Part shown: positions 34,270-46,199 of the stretch, piece by piece
How positions within the stretch are numbered: the stretch's first letter is position 1
Layout of the letters: each line of letters begins with the position of its first letter
Assembly: GCF_002878395.1 (NCBI RefSeq)
Contig: NC_061115.1
Coordinates: forward strand, 148,744,105 to 148,808,104
Origin: Capsicum annuum
Lineage: Eukaryota > Streptophyta > Magnoliopsida > Solanales > Solanaceae
Reading direction: 5' to 3'
Length of the DNA: 64,000 bases
Notes under the pieces: generated by a model
Databases searched by the model: none
What the model was told of the DNA's origin: nothing
Seen by the model: only the letters and a program-made list of their open reading frames with translations
Made by a program: the position numbers and the translations under genes

Positions 34270-34301
34270 ATTCGGGGACAAATGTTCCTAGTATGGGGGA
34301 C
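34270..34301 (+). other. Element B polypurine tract region
   Basis: CGGGGACAAATG and then GTATGGGGGA immediately precede the 3' LTR start TGAAACATCC at 34302; the G-rich run adjoining the LTR is the likely plus-strand primer. Confidence 0.65.
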
Positions 34302-36781
34302 TGAAACATCCTTGTTTTTGAACCTTAGAAAATTTCCATGATTTTTGGTCTCTAGGAAAGATACCACTTAGGGAATGAGTCATACACTTAGGTACGTGTG
34401 GTATGGTACAGCCGTATGATGACCAGTGTCGATTGGTGGGATGGATTTAGTTACTGGAATGGGTATGACTTAGGTGTTATGAGTCGTATAGGTGGGGACA
34501 GGTTGTTTGGCTGCTTTACTTAACCTTGAACTTCCTAACTAAGGTTGGATCTGAGTACAAGTGGCTCACCGTGAGCTGAAAGACAAGGTACGAGTTTTAC
34601 CCAGGACTTGTATAGTGGACGATATTCAAACCTCCTGGGATTCTATTCTTCCAGGGGTACGATTTAAGGATACTAGTCATACACACTGATACAACTTCAA
34701 TTTGGGTGTGTCGTACCTTGAATAGTGTTAGGTCAAAAGAAAAAATCCTAGGGTACGAGAGGTAGGTACCACTCAAACAGAATGGGTACGACTTGTAAGG
34801 TCTAGTCGTACCCTATGATGGGAATTAAGTGCAATTTAAGTGAGCGAAATCTAGACATTTCCCCACTTATCCTAACAAGGTCCCACGGCTTATATTGCAC
34901 TTGGGAGGTTATTTGCCCTACTATTCTGTTCTTAAACACTTAGAAAACACTCTTAAATCCTCTCTAAAGTTCTTGGGCAAAGGAATCTAAGGTTTCATCT
35001 TAAGGAGTGAATTGGGGCTTGTCTTGGGGATTTCTGTCCATCATCATCTTGGTTTAAGGCATGTTCTCTTCTATAGTTGTTAGTTCCAGCTAAAGGCACA
35101 CATTTTATACAATATTTTCATGATTTAAATAATGATTGATTTTGGGTTTTCAAATATGATTTCGGGGTTTTGGTTATAAATGTTTGGTAATGGTTTCCCC
35201 ATATTTTAATTATTATTTTATATGCATTAATGGTGGTTTTGGACAATTGGTTGCATGGAAATAGTTGTTTGGTAATTGGTTTTGGTTTTGGAAATACTAT
35301 GCCCCCAATGTGTTTGATAAAATGCCTATAACAATGTTTTCACAATAATATTGGGTTTTCAATGGACCTTTTGCATGGTTTAAACTTGGTAATGGAACCC
35401 TAAATGGTTTAAATGGTTTTGTAATGGTTTGGCTTAATAAACATACTTGAGGGGTACAAGGGAATCCCCCAAGTTATTATGGAAATGAGTACATTAGGGG
35501 TACATTGGAATCCCCCAAGTTAACTGGATAATGGGGTATATGGATACATGGGAATCCCTTGACCACTAAAAGATTTGGCTAAGGACAATACTTGCAAATT
35601 ATAGTCGGTATGACGATACCACTACTAATAGCCTTGGTTAATAATAATGGTTTGGTTGGATAGAAATGGTTTTATTTGGGCAATAATAGTGAGGTGTGAT
35701 AGCTAACTGTGAAGCTAGGAGTTCAGTGAATGAACACTGGAAACTCATGTTTCCCGACAAGAGGGGTAAGGAATAACGACCCTTTTATGATACTCATGAG
35801 GTACATGAGAATCCTCTAGGTATACTATAAATTTGTATCATTGAGCGTGAAGGGTACATCGGAATCCTCGAATCTTATGGTATCTCCAATTCATGTGGCT
35901 ACACACATCGGGTCCCATTCAGGGGGTTAAACTAGTCCCATATCGCTCGTGGGTGGTTTTAGGATGGTTCAGATTCATATACCCAGGTTAACGGTTTTGA
36001 ATGCATGCTAAACCCGGTTCCCTTTCCCCACCATTATTATAAATATATATATATGTGTGTGTATGGGTTATTTGCATACAGATGGCTTACTTGGTTTTAT
36101 TAAATGGTATTATCTTATCCTTATCCTTAGTTTAAGCTAGCATTCACCCGTTTATCCATCTTCAGGCGCTGTATCCCTACGCGATGTAGGAATCGGCTAA
36201 ATCCGAATATTTAGGGTCAGTTTTTGGATTGAAGTGTTGTGCTTCCATCTTTTTGAAAGGCTCTATTTCATGGATGTTATTTTACACTTCAGTTTATTTA
36301 TAGATATTCGTTTGTATATGGTAGGGGCATGTCCTAATCAGATTTTCTTTATTCTTTGGTTAGAGGATTTTGTGGAACTACTATGGGTTGGAATGAGCAG
36401 GTTCAGTATTGGTGTCATCTTTAGTATTGGCATTGGTATTGGGGATGACATCCTTGGACGAAATTTGTCACTGTTCCATCCTTTTATGTTATGTAATGGA
36501 ACTTGGTTTGGTTATTGTTTTGGTTTTGGTTTACGGTTTGGCTTGGTATGGTTTTGTACGGTTTGGATTAAGTTCGGGCAGTTGTACTCTGTTGGGTCGG
36601 TCTCGGTTATGAAAGTATCCCAAAGTTTATAACTAAATAAATTCTCTATCTTATAATATGCTCGAAATTCAGCCAACTCAGGGCAGACGACTGGAGATTG
36701 GGTTGAGTAATGGGGGCGACCCCCGGTCCAGGTCAGACTTGGGATACCCATAATGACAAGGCCCCAGGTCGAGTTGGGTCA
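34302..36781 (+). repeat. Element B 3' LTR, about 2480 bp, complete
   Basis: Starts TGAAACATCC and ends GAGTTGGGTCA (TG..CA). It aligns over its last 1.3 kb to the truncated 5' LTR at 27923-29277. U3 carries many GTACGAC / GTCGTAC words (34390-34825); a weak TATA (TATATT at 34891) follows. Downstream, five words of the type GGGTACAAGGGAATCCCCC occur at about 35453-35870. The flanking CCTTA (36782-36786) would be the target-site copy; its partner was lost with the 5' end. Confidence 0.85.
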
Positions 36782-37515
36782 CCTTATTAAGATGCTTATA
36801 ATCAATATGCATACGCATGAATCCATCTTTCTTCTTGATAAACAATACAGGAGATCCCTAAGGGGATACACCCGGTCTAATAAAACCATTACCAAAGAAG
36901 ATCCTGAAGTAGATAGTTCAACTCCTTAAGATCGGTAGGAGCCATGTGGTAAGGTTCGGTAGAAATAGGTTGGGTTCCAGGTTTGAGTTTAATAGCAAAC
37001 TCAATCTCACAGATGGGGGGAATACCGGGTAGGTCAGTAGGGAACACATCAGAAAACTCACAAACAATAGGAACAGAGCCAAGCGACAGACTCTTCACAT
37101 TAGTATCATAAATATAAGTGAGATGAGGCTCGCAACCCCTCCAAATAAGCCTCCTAGCACATATATAGAAAAGAATCCCCGTTGGCTCATGACTAATCGC
37201 TCCCAACCACACTATTTGGGGCATGTAGAGTATGGATAAGGTAAAGGTGTTAGAAAATAATCAATGGCTGCATGATAGTAGAATAACCAGTCCATACCCA
37301 GAATCACATAAGAATCCACCATATAAAAAATAATAAGATCTGCATAAGTATCAACATCTCTAATAGTCACAACACATGATCTAAAAACTTAATCAACTAC
37401 AAAAGAATCACCCACGGGAGTAGATATGCGTAATGACATAGGTAATAAGTCACAATACAACTCCAATCGTGGTGCATAATAAGAAGATATATAAGAATAA
37501 TTAGATCCCGAATAA
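36782..37515 (-). pseudogene. Reverse-strand gypsy protease-to-RT fragment
   Basis: Minus-strand reading, from high to low coordinate, gives RISTPVGDSFVVD, VVTIRDVDTYADLIIFYMVD, YVILGMDWLFYYHAAID (protease C-terminal part), then PIVCEFSDVFPTDLPGIPPI, EIEFAIKLKPGTQPISTEPY, APTDLKELNYLLQDLL, and [26 protein letters not shown] (start of RT). This is a Ty3/gypsy element distinct from A and B, with element B inserted or joined at 36781. The open piece is 36889-37224. The remainder of the element is absent on both sides. Confidence 0.82.
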
Positions 37516-37519
37516 AAAA

Positions 37520-38635
37520 AAGAAAGGGCCGAATGGTGGCTTTTTGTAGTTCATAGCCTTCCCTAATTTTGAGGTTTAGCTTTTTGTAGTTCATAGCCTT
37601 ACTTTTTGGAGAAGAAAATATTGTATAAATTTTGGGTGAACAACACATTGGAGAATTTCTAAGTGGAAGATTTTCTCACTTCCATTGTTGTTGTGGGAAA
37701 TCCAAGTTTGAAGTAAATTTCGCTTAATTCTTCAACAATTCATATCCATGGAGATTATGGGTATATCTATGCTTATTTATCTTATGTGTAGATAAATCTC
37801 TCTCTTGGGGTTATGTGTGAATAGGGGTTAAAGTGTGTGTGGATTGTTGGTGTTAGCATCTATTTGGTAATTCATGTTTATGGGTTTTGTCATTACTATG
37901 CTACTTTGGTTGGGATTTGATGGGTGAAAGGCCCAAATACCCATATGGGTTTGATGAGTGAAAGCTCCACACTCTAAAAAGTTCAAGGACATCATCAAAA
38001 AAAGGGTTTTGGGTGAACTTTAGGAATTCGTATCATCCTCAAAAGAGGCATGTGGAGACCAAATCAATGATAGACAATTACGTGTGTAGTTTGCTAAATT
38101 TTCACTATCTTAGATATAAGAGTGAATGTGAGGTTAAATATGCCATGGGTATCATCCTAGAAATAGGGATGCCTAGATGGAGGTTGTGGTTACCAATAGT
38201 TGAACACACCTATTAGGTATTCCAAAGAATCAATGGGTGAAAGTTTGGTGTTTTGTTGAAAGACTAGTATCAAAATCTATAACCAAGCCTACCCATATTT
38301 GAGTTACTAAATTGATGTTGATGCTTAACACCCACATGTCACTCCCTTAGTAATGCATAATCCCAAGAGCCGTGCTTAATTACTAAAACTCTAATTATTT
38401 GTAGCCCCGAATTTATACTAGAAAAAAACAAAAAGAAATATAAGTGTGGGACCCATATCCCCCATTTTATCTTTTTGTACCATTTTGTTTGAATTTATTT
38501 GTATCTATCATTTTGAATTAGTTTGATCGCTACTCACATTGTTCCTTGTGAGTTCGACCCTAACTCCAAAGTTGGGTAAATATATTAAGAATGATCTCCT
38601 TGCACTTAAATTAACGTTTAAGTTGAGCATTATCA
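37520..38635 (+). repeat. Element E 5' LTR (U3 missing)
   Basis: R-U5 part of the LTR, colinear with 43765-44305 and extending further to GAGCATTATCA at 38635. Near its start a 40-bp tandem duplication repeats GCTTTTTGTAGTTCATAGCC (37539 and 37579). Its 3' part, with TTGTGAGTTCGACCCTAACTCC at about 38544-38568, matches the U5 style of element G (GGATTCGACCCTAACC at 62641). Confidence 0.75.
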
Positions 38636-38639
38636 AAAA

Positions 38640-38660
38640 TGGCATCGTTTCTTAGGAACA
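38640..38660 (+). other. Element E primer-binding site (tRNA-Asp type), decayed
   Basis: TGGCATCGTTTCTTAGGAAC lies 4 bp after the LTR. It is a mutated form of the TGGCGCCGTTGCCGGGGA site used by plant Athila/Tat elements; most differences are C-to-T or G-to-A. Confidence 0.7.
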
Positions 38661-38773
38661 ATTTGGCGTATTAAGTAAGTTTGGAATGTTAGTTACTTGC
38701 TAAAATTCAAGCTTGTATATATTTGTTTGTTATTTTATTTTGTAGGTAGAGTTTATTTTGTCTTTCTTTTTCT

Positions 38774-39800
38774 ATGGCATGTTCTGACTAATCCGCTCTT
38801 GACGATTGATATCCATATCACGACGTACCAAATTTCATGAGCGATTATGACTATGCTCCCCAGAGAGAGATGGATTCACCATCTCAATCCTATAGGGAGT
38901 ATAGGTGCTCTTTATATAGTGGTCGAGATGGACATTAGAGTGATTGTCCATGTGCCCCATTCCCTCATTATAATAACCGAGTTGCTAGTCCTTCTTATAA
39001 GTTTGATAGGTATGATGAAGAGAGGAAGGAAAAGCAAGATACCGAGTCCAATAGCTCTGACCCAAGGTTACAAGCCATTTTGTATCGAATGGAAGAGCGG
39101 AGGAGGGCCTAGATCACATACATCAAGAATGGACAAGTATCAAGAAAGAGGTAATGGGTGAAGAATAAAATCTTGCAAACATTATTTCCATGCCCATTAT
39201 CCAAGAGGACGAATGTCAAGAAGAGAAACCAAACTATGATAATGAGCTTGGTAGCAAAGAATCCTTGGTGACTTCCCAACAATCTGAATCGTATAAGGAA
39301 GGAAGGCCAAAATAAAAGAAAAGATACTAGAGTCAAAAGAAGAATAAATGCAAACTCTTATATCGACTCTAGTTCATTTTGGGGTGACAATGCTTTGGAG
39401 AAAGCTAACCCAAAGTTAGGTGTTGAACCTCATTCAACACACTTTTCAATATTAGGTATAGAGGATGTGATAAGGATCCATCCCTTTGACCAAATGAAGG
39501 ATTGTGGGGAGGTGGAGTCCAACTCTTATATTTTTGAATTGGTCATTCTGAAGGAGCACATAGAACCCTATCCATCAAAGGCTAAGATGCTCAATTTTTG
39601 ATGTACAATGAATGAACTATTAACGTTATTACTTTTACCTAAGGAGCAAAAGAAGTTTGATTTGAAGTTGGGTAGAAGCTTTAATTCTTATAAATGGCGA
39701 GATCGAAGATTTCCTACCTTTTTACCACCGCTTCCAAGTTTTATCTTGGAAGATCTGAATTTTTTATCCCTCTGCTGCTCATTGCATGTTGAATGAAAGC
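38774..39800 (+). pseudogene. Element E degenerate gag-side ORFs
   Basis: A frame beginning MACSD at 38774 runs with stops through FMSDYDYAPQREMDSPSQSY, ASPSYKFDRYDEERKEKQD and SSDPRLQAILYRMEERRRA (to about 39110), a charged, Tyr/Ser-rich sequence resembling gag-linked regions of Solanaceae Tat-like elements. After a break, ALEKANPKLGVEPHSTHFSI and IRIHPFDQMKDCGEVESNSY (39392-39600) and PKEQKKFDLKLGRSF (39640-39690) remain. No zinc knuckle or protease could be identified. The family assignment rests on context rather than a firm domain match. Confidence 0.4.
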
Positions 39801-39859
39801 TTGGATGGAGATTAAAATTTTCTACGTAGAGACACAATGGGCAGGAGTGAAGGAGTCTT

Positions 39860-40500
39860 GCTATAATGTTATACTAAGTGCTTGATGGGAGGTAACCCAT
39901 CACACCACGAAAAGTAGCACATATCCTTTTATTCATGAATAAGAGAGTAGATTTTACTTTTGTATTTGTTTGAGCATGATCCATGAAAAAAAGAGTTGGA
40001 AAAGTGGAATGTTAGCCTAAACAACTAAGTACAGAGGCCTAGATTTTGGCCTCGATTACCGCAATCGAGGTCCATGTCAACACGAGCGTGGATTCCACGA
40101 GTTCATAATTGCAAAACAACGACCGCTATCGCGGTCATACCAGTTTAAGTGCCCATCTAACCGTTATCTTTCCCATGTATTCATTCTTAAAATTCTCTTA
40201 ATACTCTCATATCTATTGGCATTGTGTAAAGTATCAAAGATTTCATCTCAGCCCTTTTGCATCATTTATCCAGTATGTAGTCTCAAGCTCTCTCACTTTT
40301 ATTTTCATTAGAGGTCTAGGACATGTAGATTGAAAACTAGCATAAATTAGTTTTTACAATGTCAAAATTGTGCTTGTTTGTATTTATTGTAGTGGTTAGC
40401 AGTTATAGGATGTTTATATGACGTTTGGGGAAGTCTAGAGTACCTATATTTTAACCTAACATAGTTGAAACAGACACACATATTATGTCTTCATTTAATG
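39860..40500 (+). other. Element E spacer with CpG-rich words
   Basis: GTGCTTGATGGGAGGTAACC at 39878 is the short conserved text that in Tat-like elements follows pol (element F has its counterpart on the minus strand at 58088-58112). Downstream, near-palindromic CpG-rich words occur at 40035-40140 (CCGCAATCGAGG, ACCGCTATCGCGGTCA), similar in kind to those in this element's LTR. No coding sequence. Confidence 0.5.
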
Positions 40501-40516
40501 CCCGAAAAAATTTAAG

Positions 40517-41490
40517 GTGAACTCCTTCATGTTTGGTGAGGTAACTAAAATCATGCTAGCTGGGCTTACTTTATATTATCATGATGATTATGTGCCTTGT
40601 TGGAAGAAAAAGTTGGTGTTAGCTGTGCGTATATTAAGCAGGGCAGAACTGCTGATGATGGTCTCGGGTGTCGCGATTGCAGTCCTAATGACCCAATTGC
40701 TGAAGCGTAATCGCAGTTAATGCTCTGCGTTTGCTACACCTGAGGACTATTGTATGCAGAAATTCAAAAATTTTCCCACTTATTTTTCACCCCTGAATCT
40801 CTTATGGCATTGCCACAAGTGCTTTTCCTGCTAATCTAGCATAAGTTTTGCCTTGTAAATATTAAAAATAGTTTGAAGTATGTCCAGACAGGTGCTCAGC
40901 TACAAAATAGGAGACTCAGAAAATATCATACCCATGTCCCTGGAAGGCCACAACCTGTGTTACAATGAATTCCTAAGGTCCAAGCTATTCTCAGAAAGGA
41001 GTATCTCTATGGATAGAGTCCCAGGGAAGTTCCCAAAATTCTTTGACAAACTTTCTATTCTTAGGGTACATGCTCCAGGGCTACCCTAGGGGCTAGGAGA
41101 ATTATTTACTACTCGTCATTCATATGTGGCTCAGCCTAACTATAAAATATATTAGAAGGAGCTGAAAAATCAAGGTGTCAGGGTTGCCAAATTGGAAAGA
41201 GCATATTCAGCTTTGGAAATATCACAAAAGAACCTCCGGGAGTTATGGAAAAGATGTTGAAGAGGAAAAAGAAGAGAGGAAAATTCTTTACCAAGATGTG
41301 GAGAGGGGTAAAGGGCATCTTCAAGGTGCTCAAACCTAAAGAACATCTATGTTCATCGAGAAGCGAGAGTGATGATGGAGTCCCTGCTGAGAGTTCTGGT
41401 ATAGATGATGGGGGAGATAATGTAGGGTATACAGGAGATGATGAAGCTGATTCTGGAAGCATCCCTTACTCTTATCTTGTTAACTAGGCA
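40517..41490 (+). pseudogene. Element E downstream ORF (unknown function), degenerate
   Basis: Located where Tat/Athila elements often have an additional ORF between pol and the 3' LTR. Readable parts are FGEVTKIMLAGLTLYYHDDY (40535-40594), SKLFSERSISMDRVPGKFPK and FDKLSILRVHAPG (about 40975-41080), SYVAQPNYKIY, VAKLERAYSALEISQKNLRE (helical, coiled-coil-like, 41183-41243) and a Lys-rich then acidic tail (RSESDDGVPAESSGIDDGGD, stop at 41485-41487). No catalytic motif is seen; function unknown. Confidence 0.4.
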
Positions 41491-43326
41491 GTGGGGGTAC
41501 TGCCAGTTTTCAGTTGGGGGTACCTGTCCCTGCATTTGTATTGCCTGGATGTCTTTGTGTAGAGATTTGGATGACACTTTGGATATTGTTTTTATTTTTT
41601 TTGGGTGCTCTGATAGTGGCCACATTTTATGGATTATCATATGAATTTTAGTTTTTTGTTTTTCTTTTACTTTAATTATATTTTTAGCGATGATGCATGG
41701 TGAAATTTTCCCTATGATAGATCGAGTGACAACATTCTTAAGGGTAAAGCATCGTGTTTGGGTTTGAGGCATAGGGGCAGGGGAATTTTGAGTACCCGTG
41801 GCATAAGTATCATGAATGCAAGGGAAGTCTGAGTACATGTGGCATTGTATGTTGTAAATTTGGGGTCATTGTGTACACTATTGGCCAAGTCTGAGTAGCT
41901 ATATAGGAAGTTTGCCCGTTTTGAGCCTAAATGTGTGACTGAGGTTTTGGTTGTAGCCATAGTTTAGCAAATTGTGTGAGCAGAAAATGCTAAATAAATA
42001 AACCCCTCCGTCCAAAACTTTTTGAAAATCAAGGGCATGGATGTGAGCAACTTTGTAACAAAAAACTTCTTCTCATTTTATGAATCCATAAGCTTTGACT
42101 TAAACATAATGATAGATACTCCAATTTAGTCTCTCACGGGAGGGGCAATTAAGCCTCCTTGGCGAGTTTTGCATGCCACATGTGGCTCAATTTTAATATT
42201 CATCTTCTATACACTTGTGTTATCTAGAACATGCCCCGTCAGTCTCTCAAAGCTAATTTTGATTGTATGTGGATGGATAAATAATCTTAGGCTATCTTTG
42301 TGATTTTGGAACCAACTCTAGCCTAAAAAGGCTACCCATGCATAATTGTAATCCCTAGTTACCCACTTTGAGCCTATGGACCTTTCTTTGGTAAACTCAT
42401 CACTAGCCGTGTCCCATTCTTTTTATCCCTCTTTTGAACCATACCCTCCTTGAACTTAAAAATACAACTTGAGGCTAAAACCTAAGTTTGGGGCTGGTAA
42501 AGTTGATAAAAGGATATTTAAGGCCACGAAGTATTAATAGAATCCCAAGGTTCCTAACTGATGAAAATAAATGTAGATAAAAAGAAAGGTTCCAATAAAG
42601 GATAGAATTTAATGAAAGGTTCAAGAAAAAGAGATAAAAGAAAAGTGGTGAACAAAGAAAGCGAATTGAAGGCAAGCGAAAATAGAGAAAACAAAAAGAG
42701 TGGAAAATAGTCAAAAAGGAAGATTAAAAAGAGTGATGTTGACGTTCAAGAAAGGAAGTAGCCATATTGTTCCCAAACAATATCCTACCTTAACCCAAAC
42801 CTAAATTATAAGCTTAGAAAGACCTTTGAGATCTCTAACCATTTACTTTCTTTGTAGTGGTGATTGAAAATAGGTGCAAGCCTATGGTAAAACACTTGTT
42901 GCATTAAGATTTCTTTTGTGTGAATGAGAGAGAGTTTGTGCACTTAAAATTCCTTGTTGCATATTTTGTAGCCTAATGTGAGGAATTCTCTTTCTTGAGA
43001 GAGCGACATGTGAAACAAGTTGAGGTGGGTAATTTTATCACCTTCTAGAAATGAGAAAAATGGAGTATACATTAGTTATGGTCAAAAGTGAGTCACTTCT
43101 AGCGTATTGGTTTTTGTTGCTCGGTCTCTCTTTAAAGTCCTATGTAGCCTTGGTTTTAGCATTTTATAAGAAGGGGTGTTGCGAAGTTAGCTTAGCCCAT
43201 GTCCAATGAGCTATTTGTGGTTACGATTAAAGTTAAAGTCATTGTGATCTTTAAGGCATGAAGTTTGGGCATAAATGATTGTGTCTCATGAAAAGAGATA
43301 GTGTTGCTTGAGGACAAGCAATAACT
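41488..43326 (+). other. Element E 3' non-coding region
   Basis: About 1.8 kb with no supported gene. The open frames here are short and unrelated to known families. Near the end, GCTTGAGGACAAGCAATAAC (43308-43327) is the short text that precedes the polypurine tract in Tat/Athila elements; element F has the equivalent at about 52945-52975 on the minus strand. Confidence 0.5.
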
Positions 43327-43340
43327 TTCAGTTGGGGTGT
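43327..43340 (+). other. Element E polypurine tract
   Basis: TTTCAGTTGGGGTGT abuts the 3' LTR start TGATGAGTAG at 43341. Confidence 0.6.
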
Positions 43341-44305
43341 TGATGAGTAGTGATTGTACCACTCATTCACACTTATTATTTGGGAACATTGCCTGGATAT
43401 GAATGAATAAATGAGACATATTCGTGAGTCAATTCACTAATATACTCTCTTTGCAGGAATAGAGTTAAAGAGATGTGGATTGGAGCTCAAAATGATCAAA
43501 AAGGGAGCAAGAAAGTGCAGATGAAGACTTGTAGCAGCATGGCCTCAGGTACCGCGTTCGCGGTCCGCTGACTGCAACCGTGGCGGTCAATAAAAAGTCT
43601 TCCAATTGTGATCATTGATGTTATTTGCTGTCGCGTAGCCACGGTCATAGCCAAACCTACGTGATCGCGGCCTATCGGTGGAGTTCAGCCCAAGGGCAAA
43701 ACTGTAATTACACGTGCTGATCCCAATTTGACAAAAATGACTCAAACCTTATCATTATAAAAAAATCCATCTTTCCCAATTTTGAGGTTTATCTTTTTCT
43801 AGTTCATAGCCTCAATTTTAGGAGAAGAAAATATTGTATAAATTTTGGGTGAAGAATACATTAGAGACCTTCTAAGTGGAAGATTTGCTCACTTCCATTG
43901 TTGATATTGCGGGAGAGCCAAGTTTGAAGTAACTTTCACTTAATTCTTCAAAAATTCATAGCAATTGATATGATGGGTATATCAATGCTTATTGATCTTA
44001 TGTGTAGCTAAATCTCCCTCTTGGGGTCATGTGTGAATAGGGGTTAAAGTGTGTGTGGGTTGTTGGTGCTAGCATCTATTTGGTAATTTATGTTTATGGG
44101 TTTTGTGATTGCTATTCTACTTTGGTTTGGATTTGATGGGTGAAAGGCCCAAATACCCATATGGGTTTGATGAGTGAAAGCTCCACTATCTAGAAAGTTC
44201 AAGGCCAACTTCGAAAGAAGGGTTTTGGGTGAACTTTAGGAATTCATATCATCTTCAAAAGAGGGATGTGGAGACCAAAGCAATGATAGAAAATTATTTG
44301 TAGGA
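43341..44305 (+). repeat. Element E 3' LTR, 3'-truncated
   Basis: Begins TGATGAGTAGTGATTG and has a CpG-rich word cluster at 43548-43675 (for example CCGCGTTCGCGGTCCGC), then TATAAAA at 43756-43762. It aligns to the 5' LTR until about 44305, where homology stops inside the LTR; about 540 bp of its end is missing. Confidence 0.78.
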
Positions 44306-44337
44306 TTATATTTGCTTAAAAAACAACTCAAATGGTC

Positions 44338-46197
44338 TTATAAAACATCGAATAACAAATATTATTTTATACAACATAACAAAGTTCATCAAAGTACACT
44401 AGAACCTAGTTTAACTCAAGCTAGCACAACTAGTTTTCTCGTCTAAACACTATTTGATCTTTTTGATTCTTAACTTGTTTTAAAAGAACCTTAAACACTA
44501 TAAAAATGTTATTCAATACACAAATACACAATTACACCATTAATAACTTATTACGAACATTAAGAAGTTCTCAACACTAAGCTAAACACACATAGACATT
44601 GACACTTAGGGGTATAAATACGCCTAAGATCATCAACCATACTTAAAGTGTTGTTCACCCTCAAACAACTATTTAACATCAAGAATAATCAAGGAAAACA
44701 CTCTTAATCACTAATATAACTAATACACTAAAGCTAGAGCTACAACAACTACATAAATAGAAAGTACCACATTAAGCATGTCATATTACAAATGGAAAAC
44801 TCATGGACACTACTTCAAAATTTTGTAACCTCAATAATTGACTCAAACAAGTTGAAAAAATCATGCATATTACTTAGAAAATAGATCATATAAATCACCT
44901 AACTATCTTCAAACATGTGCCTTCACCATAAGAGAGTCAGCTACATTCACTCACAAATAGGCAATTTATCATAGGAAAAGGCGTAAGAATCAAATTTCTC
45001 TCTCTCACAAAAAATTCACATGTAATATAAGATGAAACATAAGCTTTCCCTGAGTGTAGTACTCCACTAATATCAAAATATTTAGGCTCACGATCAAGTA
45101 GGACTTTAAGGTTTATAATGTTGGCTAAGTGATGGATATGAACTATAATAGTGACTATCCTCCCTAAGCAATTTAATACTTCACACTTAAAATTATACTC
45201 TTCTCCAAACAACTAATTTTTCACCACTTTATTCTTCCTACCTCTCTTTTGTTTTGCCCCATATCTTTTAGCTAGTTCATGCATATTAAGTAAGGAGTAT
45301 TTGATATCAACAAAAGATTCACTTTTGATCATTTTTATTATTTTCTTAATACTACTCTACACAAATAATACATAAGAACATTTTCAACACACCAATAGCT
45401 ATGATTTTGGGGCTTTACTTTCACTTTTTTCTCCTTCAATATTATACTCATTAACATCACAATCATAAGACAAAAGTTCTTAGGATATTTGGAGTAAATT
45501 ATGGTGAATCAAAACAAAGGGAGTATGCTGAATTTGAAGCTACCAAGGAATAGGCTAAAGGCTCAACGGGGCTAACTAAAATCGTGTAATAAGGGCAGAT
45601 AACGAAGGTACAAAACATGTCAATCAAAGAAATACTTATATCATCTCCTACAATCAAAATTATTTAAAGTTCTTTTAAAACACACTAGATAAGTTCTAGA
45701 CATCAATATGTAACAAGGAATGCACAAAAAACTCACTCACACATGGCACATGCTCAAATTAAGTAGGATCTCTATAGACTCTGAACCAACCAATAACAAG
45801 AATTAAAAATTAATCCAACATCATAAAAGAGACATATAAATAATCCTAGGTGTTACAAAGATAGTTTTTCAATTCACTATACATGCTTTCACATTCAAAA
45901 TAAATTTGCATAATGTATTTATACTCCTAAGTGTCATTATCTATACATGTCTTGCTTAGTTGCAAGGACTTCTTAATGTTATTAATGAGTTATTAATGGT
46001 GTAATTATGTATTTATGTTTTAAAGAACATATTTAGAGTGTTTAAGGTGTTTTTGGAACAAGTTAAGAATCAAAATGATAAAATAGAGTTTAAACTAAAA
46101 AACTAGTTGTGCTAGCTTAAGCTATGCTTTGTCAAGTGTACTTTGATGAACTCTATTGTGTTGTAGGAACTAATGATTGTTATTTGATGTTATAGTA
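44338..46197. repeat. Segment bounded by an inverted repeat of about 300 bp
   Basis: The left arm (44338-44637) and right arm (45913-46197) are imperfect reverse complements. The shared runs include AGTTCATCAAAGTACACT, GCTAGCACAACTAGTTTT, TTGATTCTTAACTTGTT, ATTACACCATTAATAACT and ACATTAAGAAGT. The 1.3 kb between the arms is not palindromic and contains no recognised protein. It could be a DNA transposon with long inverted termini (MULE or foldback type) or two opposed fragments of one LTR family. I see no convincing target-site duplication. Confidence 0.6.
44640..45910 (-). other. Interior of the inverted-repeat segment
   Basis: AT-rich, with one minus-strand open frame at 44937-45212 (91 codons; YNFKCEVLNCLGRIVTIIVH, REPKYFDISGVLHSGKAYVS) that I do not recognise. 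No transposase motif was found. Confidence 0.3.
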
Positions 46198-46199
46198 GA

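Larger units (their letters stand above)
37520..44305 (+). mobile_element. Element E: Tat/Athila-like LTR element lacking recognisable pol
   Basis: Direct repeats of about 550 bp shared by 37560-38090 and 43795-44305 (for example GAATAGGGGTTAAAGTGTGT and GGCCCAAATACCCATATGGG) mark two partial LTRs. The 5' LTR starts near its TATA position (U3 missing) and ends TTATCA at 38635. The 3' LTR starts TGATGAGTAG at 43341 and is cut at about 44305. The 4.7-kb interior contains gag-like and other degenerate ORFs, spacer text and a polypurine tract, but no RT, RNase H or integrase motif that I can find. It may be a non-autonomous or heavily deleted member of the Tat/Athila group, as suggested by the Asp-type primer site. 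Confidence 0.7.

Noticed and set aside
36234..36632. 132-codon frame with hydrophobic segments
   Set aside because: Lies wholly in the B 3' LTR; the equivalent 5' LTR frame differs in length and composition.
41353..41838. 161-codon minus-strand frame
   Set aside because: Overlaps the plus-strand extra ORF of element E and its non-coding tail; composition looks like a reverse-frame shadow.
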